From assembly GCF_011250515.1 (NCBI RefSeq), contig NZ_JAANOP010000001.1, forward strand, positions 682,001 through 746,000: a stretch of 64,000 bases of DNA, given 5' to 3'. Shown here in pieces: positions 52,950 through 61,008 of this stretch (the first letter of the stretch is position 1; each line of letters starts with the position of its first letter). Made by a program: the position numbers and the translations under genes. The DNA comes from Aquirufa ecclesiirivi (GTDB lineage Bacteria > Bacteroidota > Bacteroidia > Cytophagales > Spirosomataceae). The notes under the pieces were generated by a model. It saw only the letters and a list, made by a program, of their open reading frames with translations, searched no databases and had not been told where the DNA came from.

Positions 52950-54740
52950 ATGGCTACGAACAAAACAATGAAAGGGGGAGAGTTTTTAATTCGCCCACTC
53001 TTACCTGAGGAATTATTTATTCCTGAGGAGTTTTCAGAGGAGCAAAAGATGATAGGTCAGACTTGTATTGACTTCATCAAGACAGAGATTCAACCTCGGT
53101 TAGAAGAAATGGATGGAGCCAAAGATAGTTCTGTCATGGTGGACATGATGGACAAAGCGGGTAATTTAGGCTTATTAGGAACTTCTGTACCTGAAGAGTA
53201 TGGTGGATTTGGGATGGATTTTAATACTTCCATGTTAGTTGCAGAAGCTTGCGGATCAGGACATTCTTTTGCTGTGGCATTATCGGCACATACAGGCATA
53301 GGAACCTTACCTATTTTGTATTATGGTACAGAGGCACAAAAACAACACTATTTACCAAAGCTGGCTTCCGGTGAGTGGAAAGCTGCTTATTGTTTGACAG
53401 AACCAGATTCAGGTTCAGATGCTAATGCTGCCAAATCCAAAGCTGTATTATCAGAGGATGGAACCCATTATTTGATTACTGGTCAAAAAATGTGGATTAC
53501 CAATGGCGGATTTGCGGATGTATTCATCGTTTTTGCCAAAATAGCAGATGATAAAAACTTGACGGCTTTCATTGTAGAGAAAAGTTTTGGCGGAATTACC
53601 ATGAATGAGGAGGAACGTAAAATGGGAATTAAAGGTAGTTCCACCCGTCAAATCTTTTTTAATGATTGTCCAGTTCCAATAGAAAACTTGCTGTTCAAAC
53701 GTGAAGGAGGGTTTAAAATTGCTGTTAATATATTAAATATCGGTCGTATTAAACTAGCTGCTGCCGTGATTGGTGCAGGAAAACGAGTGGTTGATCAGGC
53801 AGTACAATATGCCAATGACCGTAAGCAATTTGGGCAATCCTTACATCAGTTTGGTGCTATTAAATATAAGATTGCTGAAATGATTGTGAAAAATTATGCC
53901 AGTGAATCAGCTTGTTATCGAGTAGGACAAAATATTGACGATACCATTTCTGAGTTAAAGGCAGCAGGAATGAGTGATTCCGAAGCTAAATTAAAGGGAG
54001 TAGAACAATTTGCAATAGAATGCGCCTTATTGAAAGTGCATGGTTCGGAAACCTTAGATTATTCTGTAGATGAAGGCGTTCAAATTTATGGAGGGATGGG
54101 ATTTTCGGCTGAGGCTCCTATGGATAGAGCTTATCGGGACTCTAGAATCAACCGCATTTTTGAAGGAACGAATGAGATTAATCGATTACTAGCAGTAGGT
54201 ACTGTTATCAAGCGGGCCATGAAAGGCGAGCTAGATATTATGACGGCAGCTATGGCTGTTGGTAAGGAGATTTTAGGTGTGCCAGATTTTTCTACTTCGG
54301 TACCAGATGGTGTTTTCGGAAAGGAATACAAAGTGATTGCAAATTTGAAGAAAGCCTTGTTAATGTCTGCTGGAGGTGCTTTGCAGAAGTATACTGCCGA
54401 AATCGAGCAAGAGCAAGAAATCTTAATGTCTTTGGCTGATATGATGATTGAAATTTATGTTGCGGAGTCTGTTTTAGTACGAGTGGATAAATTAATTCAA
54501 CAATCTGGCGTGGCTGGCAATGAAATTGCCAAAGAATGCGCCTTGGTTTACTTGCACGAAGCAGTAGATAAAATTCATCATCATGGGAAGGAAGTAATTA
54601 CTGGTTTTGCTACAGGAGATGAGTTAAACGTTATGTTAATGGGATTGAAGCGCTTTACCAAAATCGATCCTAAAAATTTGAAAGAGGCTAGACGTAAAAT
54701 TGCAGAGGCAGCTATTCTTAAAATGGGCTATATTTTTTAA
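52950..54740 (+). CDS. Acyl-CoA dehydrogenase, long (VLCAD-like) form
   Basis: A flavoprotein of 596 residues that makes the first double bond in beta-oxidation. Markers: TEPDSGSDANAAKSKA and KMWITNGGFAD (FAD/substrate site), DRKQFGQSLHQFGAIKYKIA, and IFEGTNEINRLLAVG, whose Glu is the catalytic base. A C-terminal domain of about 190 extra residues gives a VLCAD-like architecture. The electron-transfer partner and thiolase genes are not adjacent. Probably controlled by the MarR gene upstream. Confidence 0.93.
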   Translation: MATNKTMKGGEFLIRPLLPEELFIPEEFSEEQKMIGQTCIDFIKTEIQPRLEEMDGAKDSSVMVDMMDKAGNLGLLGTSVPEEYGGFGMDFNTSMLVAEACGSGHSFAVALSAHTGIGTLPILYYGTEAQKQHYLPKLASGEWKAAYCLTEPDSGSDANAAKSKAVLSEDGTHYLITGQKMWITNGGFADVFIVFAKIADDKNLTAFIVEKSFGGITMNEEERKMGIKGSSTRQIFFNDCPVPIENLLFKREGGFKIAVNILNIGRIKLAAAVIGAGKRVVDQAVQYANDRKQFGQSLHQFGAIKYKIAEMIVKNYASESACYRVGQNIDDTISELKAAGMSDSEAKLKGVEQFAIECALLKVHGSETLDYSVDEGVQIYGGMGFSAEAPMDRAYRDSRINRIFEGTNEINRLLAVGTVIKRAMKGELDIMTAAMAVGKEILGVPDFSTSVPDGVFGKEYKVIANLKKALLMSAGGALQKYTAEIEQEQEILMSLADMMIEIYVAESVLVRVDKLIQQSGVAGNEIAKECALVYLHEAVDKIHHHGKEVITGFATGDELNVMLMGLKRFTKIDPKNLKEARRKIAEAAILKMGYIF

Positions 54741-54781
54741 AAAAAAATGGCAATAAGGACAAGATTTAGCGATATCATTCA

Positions 54782-54789
54782 TACTTTTG
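54782..54789 (+). promoter_or_regulatory. Candidate -7 element of the OmpA-like lipoprotein gene
   Basis: TACTTTTG, matching TAnnTTTG, 54 nt before the ATG at 54843. No clear -33 box. Confidence 0.45.
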
Positions 54790-54842
54790 TGGCAATTATA
54801 GTTTAAACATTGAGTCATTAACCCCCAAACCGAATCATCATT

Positions 54843-55742
54843 ATGAAAAAATTACTTTTAGTAATCGCTCTGATGCCGTTTTTCTTCTCTTGTGCGAGCA
54901 AAAAGAAAATTGCTGATTTGCAATCACGTTTAACAGAACTACAAGCTAGTAGTGACCAATCGCTTGCTAAATCAAGAGCTGATCTTGCTGATTGTCAATC
55001 TTTAACAGCTAGTTTACAAGCTGAGATTAAAAAGAGAGATGGTGAATTAGAAGCTAGAACTGCTTCATTGAAGAATTTGCAAGAGCAATTGGATTACATG
55101 AAGAGAACGAATACCAATTTGTTGGATCGTTTATCTGATTTGTCAGTTATTAATAAGTCAGGTGCTGAAAGTATTCGTAAGTCATTGGATGCTTTGAATG
55201 AGCAAGGAAAGTATATCAAGGATTTGAACTCGACTATCCAACGTAAGGATTCCATTAATTTATCATTGGTGATGAACTTGAAGCGCTCTTTAGCTGATGT
55301 AAATGATGAAGATGTAACTGTTGAAGTGAAAAAAGGTGTTGTTTATATCTCTATTTCTGACAAGTTAATGTTTGCATCTGGTAGTTCTGTGATTAACTCT
55401 AAGGCGGAAGCTGTGTTAGCTAAAGTAGCGAAGGTAATCAATGATCATAAAGATTTAGATATCTTAGTTGAAGGACATACTGATAGTGTACCTATCTCAA
55501 CAGATTGTATCAAAGATAACTGGGATTTAAGTGCTAAGCGTGCTACTTCAGTGGTTCGTTTACTACAAACTAGATTCTCGGTAGATCCAGAGCGTATGAC
55601 GGCTGGTGGACGTGGTGAGTTTGAGCCACAAGCGGAAAATAAGAGTAAGGATGGACGTAAGATGAATCGTCGTACTGAAATCATCGTAACTCCTAAATTA
55701 GATCAATTCTTCAATTTGTTAGCTCCTCCATCAGGAAAGTAA
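54843..55742 (+). CDS. OmpA-family peptidoglycan-binding lipoprotein
   Basis: A 299-residue protein with lipoprotein signal (MPFFFSCAS, lipid Cys17), a coiled coil (about residues 20-130), and a C-terminal OmpA/MotB domain (about 160-285). The domain has LVEGHTDSVPIS and NWDLSAKRATSVVRLL, where Asp and Arg bind diaminopimelate of the cell wall. It should tie the outer membrane to peptidoglycan. A terminator follows; a single-gene unit. Confidence 0.92.
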   Translation: MKKLLLVIALMPFFFSCASKKKIADLQSRLTELQASSDQSLAKSRADLADCQSLTASLQAEIKKRDGELEARTASLKNLQEQLDYMKRTNTNLLDRLSDLSVINKSGAESIRKSLDALNEQGKYIKDLNSTIQRKDSINLSLVMNLKRSLADVNDEDVTVEVKKGVVYISISDKLMFASGSSVINSKAEAVLAKVAKVINDHKDLDILVEGHTDSVPISTDCIKDNWDLSAKRATSVVRLLQTRFSVDPERMTAGGRGEFEPQAENKSKDGRKMNRRTEIIVTPKLDQFFNLLAPPSGK

Positions 55743-55761
55743 TAAAATTAGATTATAAAGG

Positions 55762-55789
55762 AAAGGGCCTCATTTGAGGCCCTTTTTTT
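55762..55789. terminator. Terminator after the OmpA-like gene
   Basis: AAAGGGCCTCA (55762-55772) pairs with TGAGGCCCTTT (55775-55785), then T-rich sequence to 55789. It also overlaps the end of the converging LytTR gene. Confidence 0.85.
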
Positions 55790-56102
55790 ATGCGAAATGT
55801 TTTTTGACTAAGTCGAGTTTTCGACGAGAAATGGGTATATCATTTCCCAAAATGGTAGTCAGTGTATTGGTACCTTCAAAATTTTTGCCAGAAATATTCT
55901 CTCTATTTACTAAGTACGATTTGTGTGCCCGCAAAAAGGGGTTCATTCGTAATTGAGATTCAAATTTCTTAAGCGTTTTGGCGATGGTAATTTGTTTTTT
56001 GTTCTTGAGAAATACGATGCTGTAATTTCCCTTTCCTTCAATGAACACAATGTCGTCCACCGGGCATTGGTCAATGCTCGGCAATTTAATGTCTTTTTTC
56101 AT
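55788..56102 (-). CDS. Free-standing LytTR DNA-binding protein
   Basis: A 104-residue protein consisting only of a LytTR domain: DIVFIEGKGNYSIVFLKNKK, then the typical FLRAHKSYLVNRENI. No receiver domain is attached, so its input must be a separate partner or its own level. It converges with the OmpA-like gene. Upstream lies 180 bp without genes and then the repeat arrays. Confidence 0.85.
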   Translation of the reverse strand: MKKDIKLPSIDQCPVDDIVFIEGKGNYSIVFLKNKKQITIAKTLKKFESQLRMNPFLRAHKSYLVNRENISGKNFEGTNTLTTILGNDIPISRRKLDLVKKHFA

Positions 56103-56280
56103 AGGTTTATTATTATTAAATAGGTAGCACGAATTTACTTAACAAACTGTGATTATCTGTCCTGCATTAATCTAACGGTGGATAATCATTTTAAGTGGTA
56201 ATTCATTAATTTATTGGCATATGGTTAAAACTGTTTTGTCTAGGTTGATAGATTTTTAGCTGATGATGTGATAAATGAGA

Positions 56281-56829
56281 GGAGCCTTCGAGGGCCTCAG
56301 GTGCCTTCGAGAGCCTCAGGCACCATTGTTGTGAGGAATTAGGTTTATTGTTTGGTGCCTTCGAGAGCCTCAGGTACCATTGTTGTGGGGAATTAGGTTT
56401 ATTGTTTGGTGCCTTCGGGAGCCTCAGGCACCATTGTTGTGAGGAATTTGGTTTATTATTTGGTGCCTTCGAGAGCCTCAGGTACCATTGTTGTGGTGAA
56501 TTAGGTTTATTATTTGGTGTCTTCGGGAGCCTCAGGTGCCTTCGAGAGCCTCAGGCACCATTGATATGGGGAATTAGGTTTATAGTTTGGTGCCTTCGGG
56601 AGCCTCAGGCACCATTGTTGTGGGGAATTAGGTTTATAGTTTGGTGCCTTCGGGAGCCTCAGGCACCATTGTTGTGAGGAATTAGGTTTATTGTTTGGTG
56701 CCTTCGAGAGCCTCAGGTACCATTGTTGTGGTGAATTAGGTTTATTATTTGGTGTCTTCGGGAGCCTCAGGCACCATTGTTGTGGGGAATTAGGTTTATA
56801 GTTTGGTGCCTTCGGGATCCTCAGGCACT
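56281..56829 (+). repeat. Tandem array of 54-bp hairpin repeats
   Basis: Ten 54-bp units, each a 25-nt hairpin (GGTGCCT ... AGGCACC, with GAG or GGG facing CTC inside) plus a 29-nt linker starting ATTGTTGTG. Hairpins begin at 56300, 56354, 56408, 56462, 56535, 56589, 56643, 56697, 56751 and 56805. Two places (56281 and 56516) carry an extra 19-nt half-unit. Changes within the stems keep pairing by G-T wobble. Long open frames across the array are a side effect of the period being a multiple of three. No gene is seen. Confidence 0.85.
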
Positions 56830-56908
56830 AGACTTTTGCTGGAGATGGATATATTAAGGATATAGTGCTCATAGGAGTTTTTTATTTCTTAAAGAGTCGA
56901 GGTTTTTC

Positions 56909-57479
56909 AAGATGGTTGAGGTTCTCGAAGGAGGCTGAGGTTCTCGAAGCCACCTACATTACGGTAGCTGTGACACCTTTTTAATGGTTCAGAAGTTCAC
57001 ACACTGATATGTTAGGTTGTAATGTGTTTGAAATCCTTGAAGTTGGTTGATGTTCTCGAAGCCACCTACATTACGGTAGCTGTGACACCTTTTTAATGGT
57101 TCAGAAGTACACACACTGATATGCTAGATTGTTATGTGTTTGAAATCCTTGAAGTTGGTTGATGCTTGCGAAGGAGGCTGAGGTTCTCGAAGCCACCTAC
57201 ATTACGGTAGCTGTGACACCTTTTAATGGTTCAGAAGTTCACACACTGATATGCTAGATTGTAATGTGTTTGAAATCCTTGAAGATGGTTGAGGCTCTCG
57301 AAGGTGGCTGAGGTTCTCGAAGCCACCTACATTACGGTAGCTGTGACACCTTTTTAATGGTTCAGAAGTTCACACACTGATATGCTAGATTGTAATGTGC
57401 TTGAAATCCTTGAAGATGGTTGATGCTTGCGAAGATGGTTGAGGTTCTCGAAGGTGGCTGAGGTTCTCGAAGCCACCTT
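56909..57479 (-). repeat. Second array, 112-150-bp repeats, inverted core
   Basis: Four near-identical copies and a partial fifth. The block CCACCTACATTACGGTAGCT starts at 56950, 57062, 57193 and 57323, followed each time by TGTGACACC, TTTTAATGGTTCAGAAG and CACACTGATATG. Each is headed by TGAGGTTCTCGAAG or TGAGGCTCTCGAAGG, which is the reverse complement of the core in the first array. The last unit folds into a 9-bp hairpin, AAGGTGGCT (57451-57459) with AGCCACCTT (57471-57479). Confidence 0.8.
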
Positions 57480-57484
57480 AAATG

Positions 57485-57515
57485 AAAAAAGCAAACCATC
57501 AAGATTTGCTTTTTT
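57485..57515 (-). terminator. Terminator of the tRNA transcript
   Basis: AAAAAAGCAAA (57485-57495) pairs with TTTGCTTTTTT (57505-57515) around CCATCAAGA; on the minus strand it follows the tRNA by 5 nt and ends in T. Confidence 0.8.
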
Positions 57516-57520
57516 ACTTG

Positions 57521-57593
<73 letters not shown>

Positions 57594-57606
57594 ATATATC
57601 GGAGTG

Positions 57607-57637
57607 CAAAGATGCAGGGTTTTGTCGAGAAAAACAA
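57607..57637 (-). promoter_or_regulatory. Promoter of tRNA-fMet
   Basis: Minus-strand TTG (57635-57637), 20 nt, CATCTTTG (57607-57614), one base from TAnnTTTG, ending 13 nt before the mature tRNA. Confidence 0.45.
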
Positions 57638-57638
57638 G

Positions 57639-57646
57639 TATCTTTG
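57639..57646 (+). promoter_or_regulatory. Candidate -7 element (TATCTTTG) of era
   Basis: TATCTTTG, 31 nt before the first era ATG; TTTTG lies 14 nt upstream, shorter than ideal. It is back to back with the tRNA promoter. Confidence 0.45.
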
Positions 57647-57677
57647 TATTTTAATATTCATGCCTAAGTAATAGTGC

Positions 57678-58592
57678 ATGGTTTTTCATATGGAATCTCC
57701 TCACAAATCTGGATTTATAAGTATCATTGGTAAGCCGAATGTCGGTAAAAGTACCCTAATGAATGCATTAGTAGGTGAGCGATTGTCTATTGTTAGTTCT
57801 AAGGCTCAAACTACCCGTCATCGGATTTTAGGTATGTTGAATGGGGAATTTGAAGGGACACCTTATCAAATCGTATATTCAGATACGCCTGGAGTTTTAA
57901 TGCCTAAGTATGAATTGCATAAATCGATGATGCAATTTGTGAAAAGTTCTTTGGAGGATGCAGATGTAGTTTTATATGTGACAGATGTATTTGATGAATA
58001 TGAAGATTTAGAATTTTTGACTAATTGGAAGGATCATACCGATACCCCCATTTTAGTTTTATTAAATAAAATTGATTTAGTCGGAACTGAAAAGCTTCAG
58101 GAACGGTTGGATTATTGGCGACAAATTTTTCCTGATAAGCCTATTTTGCCAATTTCTGCGCTGGAAGCGGTGCATTTAGATCAAATTTTTGAACATATTG
58201 TTGCCAAGTTACCAGTACATCCTCCGTTTTTTGATCCAGAGGAATTAACAGATAAACCTGAAAAGTTTTTTGCCTCGGAAATTATCCGTGAAAAAATATT
58301 CATGAATTACAAGAAGGAGATTCCTTATTCTTGTGAAGTGGTAGTTACATCGTTTAAAGATGAGCCTACTATTTTACGAATCGCCACAGAAATTTATGTT
58401 GAACGCGTCTCACAGCGGGCCATTTTAATTGGGCATAAGGGAGAAAGTATCAAAAAAGTGGGTATTGAAGCCCGCCAAGATTTGGAGAAATTTTTTGGTA
58501 AAAAAGTATTTTTAGAGCAATTTATCAAAGTGGAGCCAGACTGGCGTGCAAAGGCTGATAAATTGCGTTCATTCGGGTATTCGCTCGATTAA
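57678..58592 (+). CDS. era: GTPase Era
   Basis: Era binds the 3' end of 16S rRNA and is needed for 30S maturation. The 304-residue protein has the G domain (GKPNVGKST near residues 18-26, switch region TTRHRI, DTPG, NKID) and the C-terminal KH domain with the GxxG-type IGHKGESIKKVG. A second ATG at 57690 (MESPHKSGF) gives a start closer to family length and may be the real one. der follows 10 nt later. Confidence 0.95.
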   Translation: MVFHMESPHKSGFISIIGKPNVGKSTLMNALVGERLSIVSSKAQTTRHRILGMLNGEFEGTPYQIVYSDTPGVLMPKYELHKSMMQFVKSSLEDADVVLYVTDVFDEYEDLEFLTNWKDHTDTPILVLLNKIDLVGTEKLQERLDYWRQIFPDKPILPISALEAVHLDQIFEHIVAKLPVHPPFFDPEELTDKPEKFFASEIIREKIFMNYKKEIPYSCEVVVTSFKDEPTILRIATEIYVERVSQRAILIGHKGESIKKVGIEARQDLEKFFGKKVFLEQFIKVEPDWRAKADKLRSFGYSLD

Positions 58593-58602
58593 TTTTTATA
58601 AC

Positions 58603-59925
58603 ATGTCAAATATAGTAGCAATTGTTGGGCGTCCCAATGTAGGAAAGTCGACCTTATTCAATCGATTGATTGAGCAAAAAAAGGCCATCATGGATAACGT
58701 ATCTGGGGTTACTCGGGATCGCCATTATGGTTATGGTCAGTGGACGGGAAAGTTTTTTACCGTGATAGATACTGGTGGTTATGTGCATGGTTCAGATGAT
58801 ATGTTTGAAGGGGCCATTCGAGAGCAAGTTGAAATGGCCATGGAAGAGGCAGATGTGCTTCTATTCGTAGTCGACTGTCAAGTAGGCTTAACCGATTTAG
58901 ATAAAGATTTTGCCAAAGTGTTGCGTAAATCAAAAAAGCCTGTAATTATTGTAGCCAACAAAGCGGATACACATGATAAAGCATTTGTCGCAGCAGAATT
59001 TTATGAGTTAGGTCTAGGAGATCCTTATGCCATTGCAGCGGAAAGTGGTAGTGGTACTGGGGATATGTTGGATTTAATGGTTTCTCATTTCAAAGAAGAA
59101 GGTGTAGAAAATCCTGAAGCGGGTGTTCCTCGTGTTGCCATCCTAGGTAGACCCAATGTTGGGAAATCATCATTTTTAAATGCATTACTGGGTCGTGAGC
59201 GTTCTATCGTTACCGATTTAGCTGGTACTACGCGTGATGCCATTCAAAATCGTTATACGCTGTATGGTAAGGATTTTATCATTACGGATACAGCGGGTAT
59301 TCGTAGAAAAGCGAAGATTGATGATAATATCGAATATTATTCCGTGTTACGTTCCATCAAGGCCATGGAAGAATGTGACTTAGCCATTATTTTAGTTGAT
59401 GCCACCACCATTGATTTCAATACAGGACTAGAAGCTCAGGACATGAACATTATTAGTATGGCTGATAAAGCTAAGAAAGGTATTGTTTTGATGGTCAATA
59501 AGTGGGATTTAGTAGCTAAGGATACCAATACAGCTATCAAGCTGGAGAATGCAATTAAAGAGCGTTTAGCGCCAATTAATTATATGCCGATTTTATTCAC
59601 CTCTGTGATGGAAAAGAAGCGAATATTTCAGGTAGTTGAAAAAATGTTGGAAGTTTTTGAGAATCGTTCTCAGAAGATTGCAACTTCAAAATTGAACGAT
59701 GTAATGTTGGATGTTATCAATAGTTATCCTCCTCCAGCTTGGAAAGGTAAATACATTAAGATTAAGTATTGTACGCAAGTTTCAACACCTTATCCTACTT
59801 TCATCTTTTTCTGTAATTTACCTCAATACATTAAAGAAAGTTATGAACGTTATTTGGAGAATCAAATGCGTAAGGCATTTAAACTAGAAGGTACTCCTAT
59901 TTCTTTATTTTTCAGAAAGAAATAA
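58603..59925 (+). CDS. der: GTPase Der (EngA)
   Basis: A double-G-domain GTPase of 440 residues needed for 50S assembly. GRPNVGKST occurs at residues 9-17 and again as GRPNVGKSS near 184; the KH-like domain at the end includes YPTFIFFCNLP. The ATG at 58603 is correct; the frame is open further upstream inside era. It follows era by 10 nt, an era-der operon. The 3' end overlaps the converging beta-propeller gene by 21 nt. Confidence 0.96.
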   Translation: MSNIVAIVGRPNVGKSTLFNRLIEQKKAIMDNVSGVTRDRHYGYGQWTGKFFTVIDTGGYVHGSDDMFEGAIREQVEMAMEEADVLLFVVDCQVGLTDLDKDFAKVLRKSKKPVIIVANKADTHDKAFVAAEFYELGLGDPYAIAAESGSGTGDMLDLMVSHFKEEGVENPEAGVPRVAILGRPNVGKSSFLNALLGRERSIVTDLAGTTRDAIQNRYTLYGKDFIITDTAGIRRKAKIDDNIEYYSVLRSIKAMEECDLAIILVDATTIDFNTGLEAQDMNIISMADKAKKGIVLMVNKWDLVAKDTNTAIKLENAIKERLAPINYMPILFTSVMEKKRIFQVVEKMLEVFENRSQKIATSKLNDVMLDVINSYPPPAWKGKYIKIKYCTQVSTPYPTFIFFCNLPQYIKESYERYLENQMRKAFKLEGTPISLFFRKK

Positions 59926-60954
59926 TTGGTCCAAATAAGTTAAGGACATTTTCGCTAAAGTGCCTTTTGAGCCTACAGCAAATAAGTGTTTTTTATGTAA
60001 TAGCATATTGTGAAAGTGGGTTTCGCCAAGCGAAATCCACTTTTTGGTTTTAGGGTTATAAGCAGCACTTTGAGATGGTCCCACTACTATCCAATATTTG
60101 CCGGTCCAAAGGACCTTTTCCATATAGAAATTTGGGGTATTGCTTATTTTATTCCATGATTTTCCAGCATCCTTACTTTCCAGTATGCCTATGTTATTTT
60201 CATTCAATCGGAGGTAATTTCCACCCACAACCCAATAATTAGTTTTGTTTCTCGCACTTATAGAAAAGAAGCCACTACTACTATCAGCTGGAATACTTTG
60301 GTGCATGACCTGAAACTTTGTAACTGTCTCATCTTGACTTTGAAGGATTCTAGCTTGGGCAGATCCACCTGTCACTAAGTTTAATTTTCCATTGATCCAA
60401 AGTAATGATGAACCACTAGCCGCAAATGCCGCTTCTCTTGGTAATAAAGCTGGAAAGGATGATATCTTGATTTCTTCTACTTTTTCTCCTCCATTTTTGA
60501 TTAAAAACAAAGGGAATTGACCATTCATTGGGTCGGATAGCATGATTCCTTCTTGTTTTTTTTGATTCCATGCAATAGCATCAAAGAAAAAAGGCCCCAA
60601 TTTTTTTTCAAACATGATGGACCAGGATTGTCCATGGTCTTTACTAAAATATAATTTTGCAGCGCCTTTATCCGCAGGCCCAGCACTCATCAATATAATT
60701 TTCTGCTTATCTATGACTGCCAAATCTCTAAAATCTAGTTTTTCAGCGCCAGGTACTTGTTGCTCCTGCCAGCTTGCTCCTCCGTCATTTGAGTGAACGA
60801 CCATTCCTTGTGTTCCCCCAATCCAAATTTGATTTTTATGACTTCTGATTGCTCGGAAAGAGGCTTGAGTCTTTAATGGAATGTTAATCCATTGAGCATA
60901 GGATGCAAGATTAACAAACAAGCTTAAAACAAGAAGGAATGAGTGTATTTTCAT
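59905..60954 (-). CDS. Ycf48-like secreted beta-propeller
   Basis: A 349-residue protein with a signal peptide (SFLLVLSLFVNLASYAQ) and at least three Asp-box motifs (SNDGGASW, SKDHGQSW, SKDAGKSW), the S-x-D-x-G-x-x-W pattern of BNR/Ycf48-like propellers. In cyanobacteria Ycf48 helps assemble photosystem II, but in Bacteroidota the relatives are uncharacterised exported proteins. It is single, just downstream of the T9SS cargo gene, with a terminator between. Confidence 0.8.
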   Translation of the reverse strand: MKIHSFLLVLSLFVNLASYAQWINIPLKTQASFRAIRSHKNQIWIGGTQGMVVHSNDGGASWQEQQVPGAEKLDFRDLAVIDKQKIILMSAGPADKGAAKLYFSKDHGQSWSIMFEKKLGPFFFDAIAWNQKKQEGIMLSDPMNGQFPLFLIKNGGEKVEEIKISSFPALLPREAAFAASGSSLLWINGKLNLVTGGSAQARILQSQDETVTKFQVMHQSIPADSSSGFFSISARNKTNYWVVGGNYLRLNENNIGILESKDAGKSWNKISNTPNFYMEKVLWTGKYWIVVGPSQSAAYNPKTKKWISLGETHFHNMLLHKKHLFAVGSKGTLAKMSLTYLDQLFLSEK

Positions 60955-60964
60955 GGCATAAAAA

Positions 60965-60990
60965 AAGCCTCTCGAGTAAACGAGAGGCTT
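60965..60990 (-). terminator. Terminator of the T9SS cargo gene
   Basis: AAGCCTCTCG (60965-60974) with CGAGAGGCTT (60981-60990) around AGTAAA; on the minus strand a run of T follows. Confidence 0.85.
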
Positions 60991-61008
60991 CTAATAAAGT
61001 TCAAAATC

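Noticed and set aside
56348-56677. Open frame of 109 codons with 18-residue repeats in the first array
   Set aside because: It follows from a 54-bp repeat period that is a multiple of three. The hairpins, the frame change at the 19-nt insertion and lack of a start context argue for non-coding DNA.
56281-57479. CRISPR array
   Set aside because: Both the hairpin and the linker are conserved in every unit, so there are no unique spacers, and no cas genes are near.
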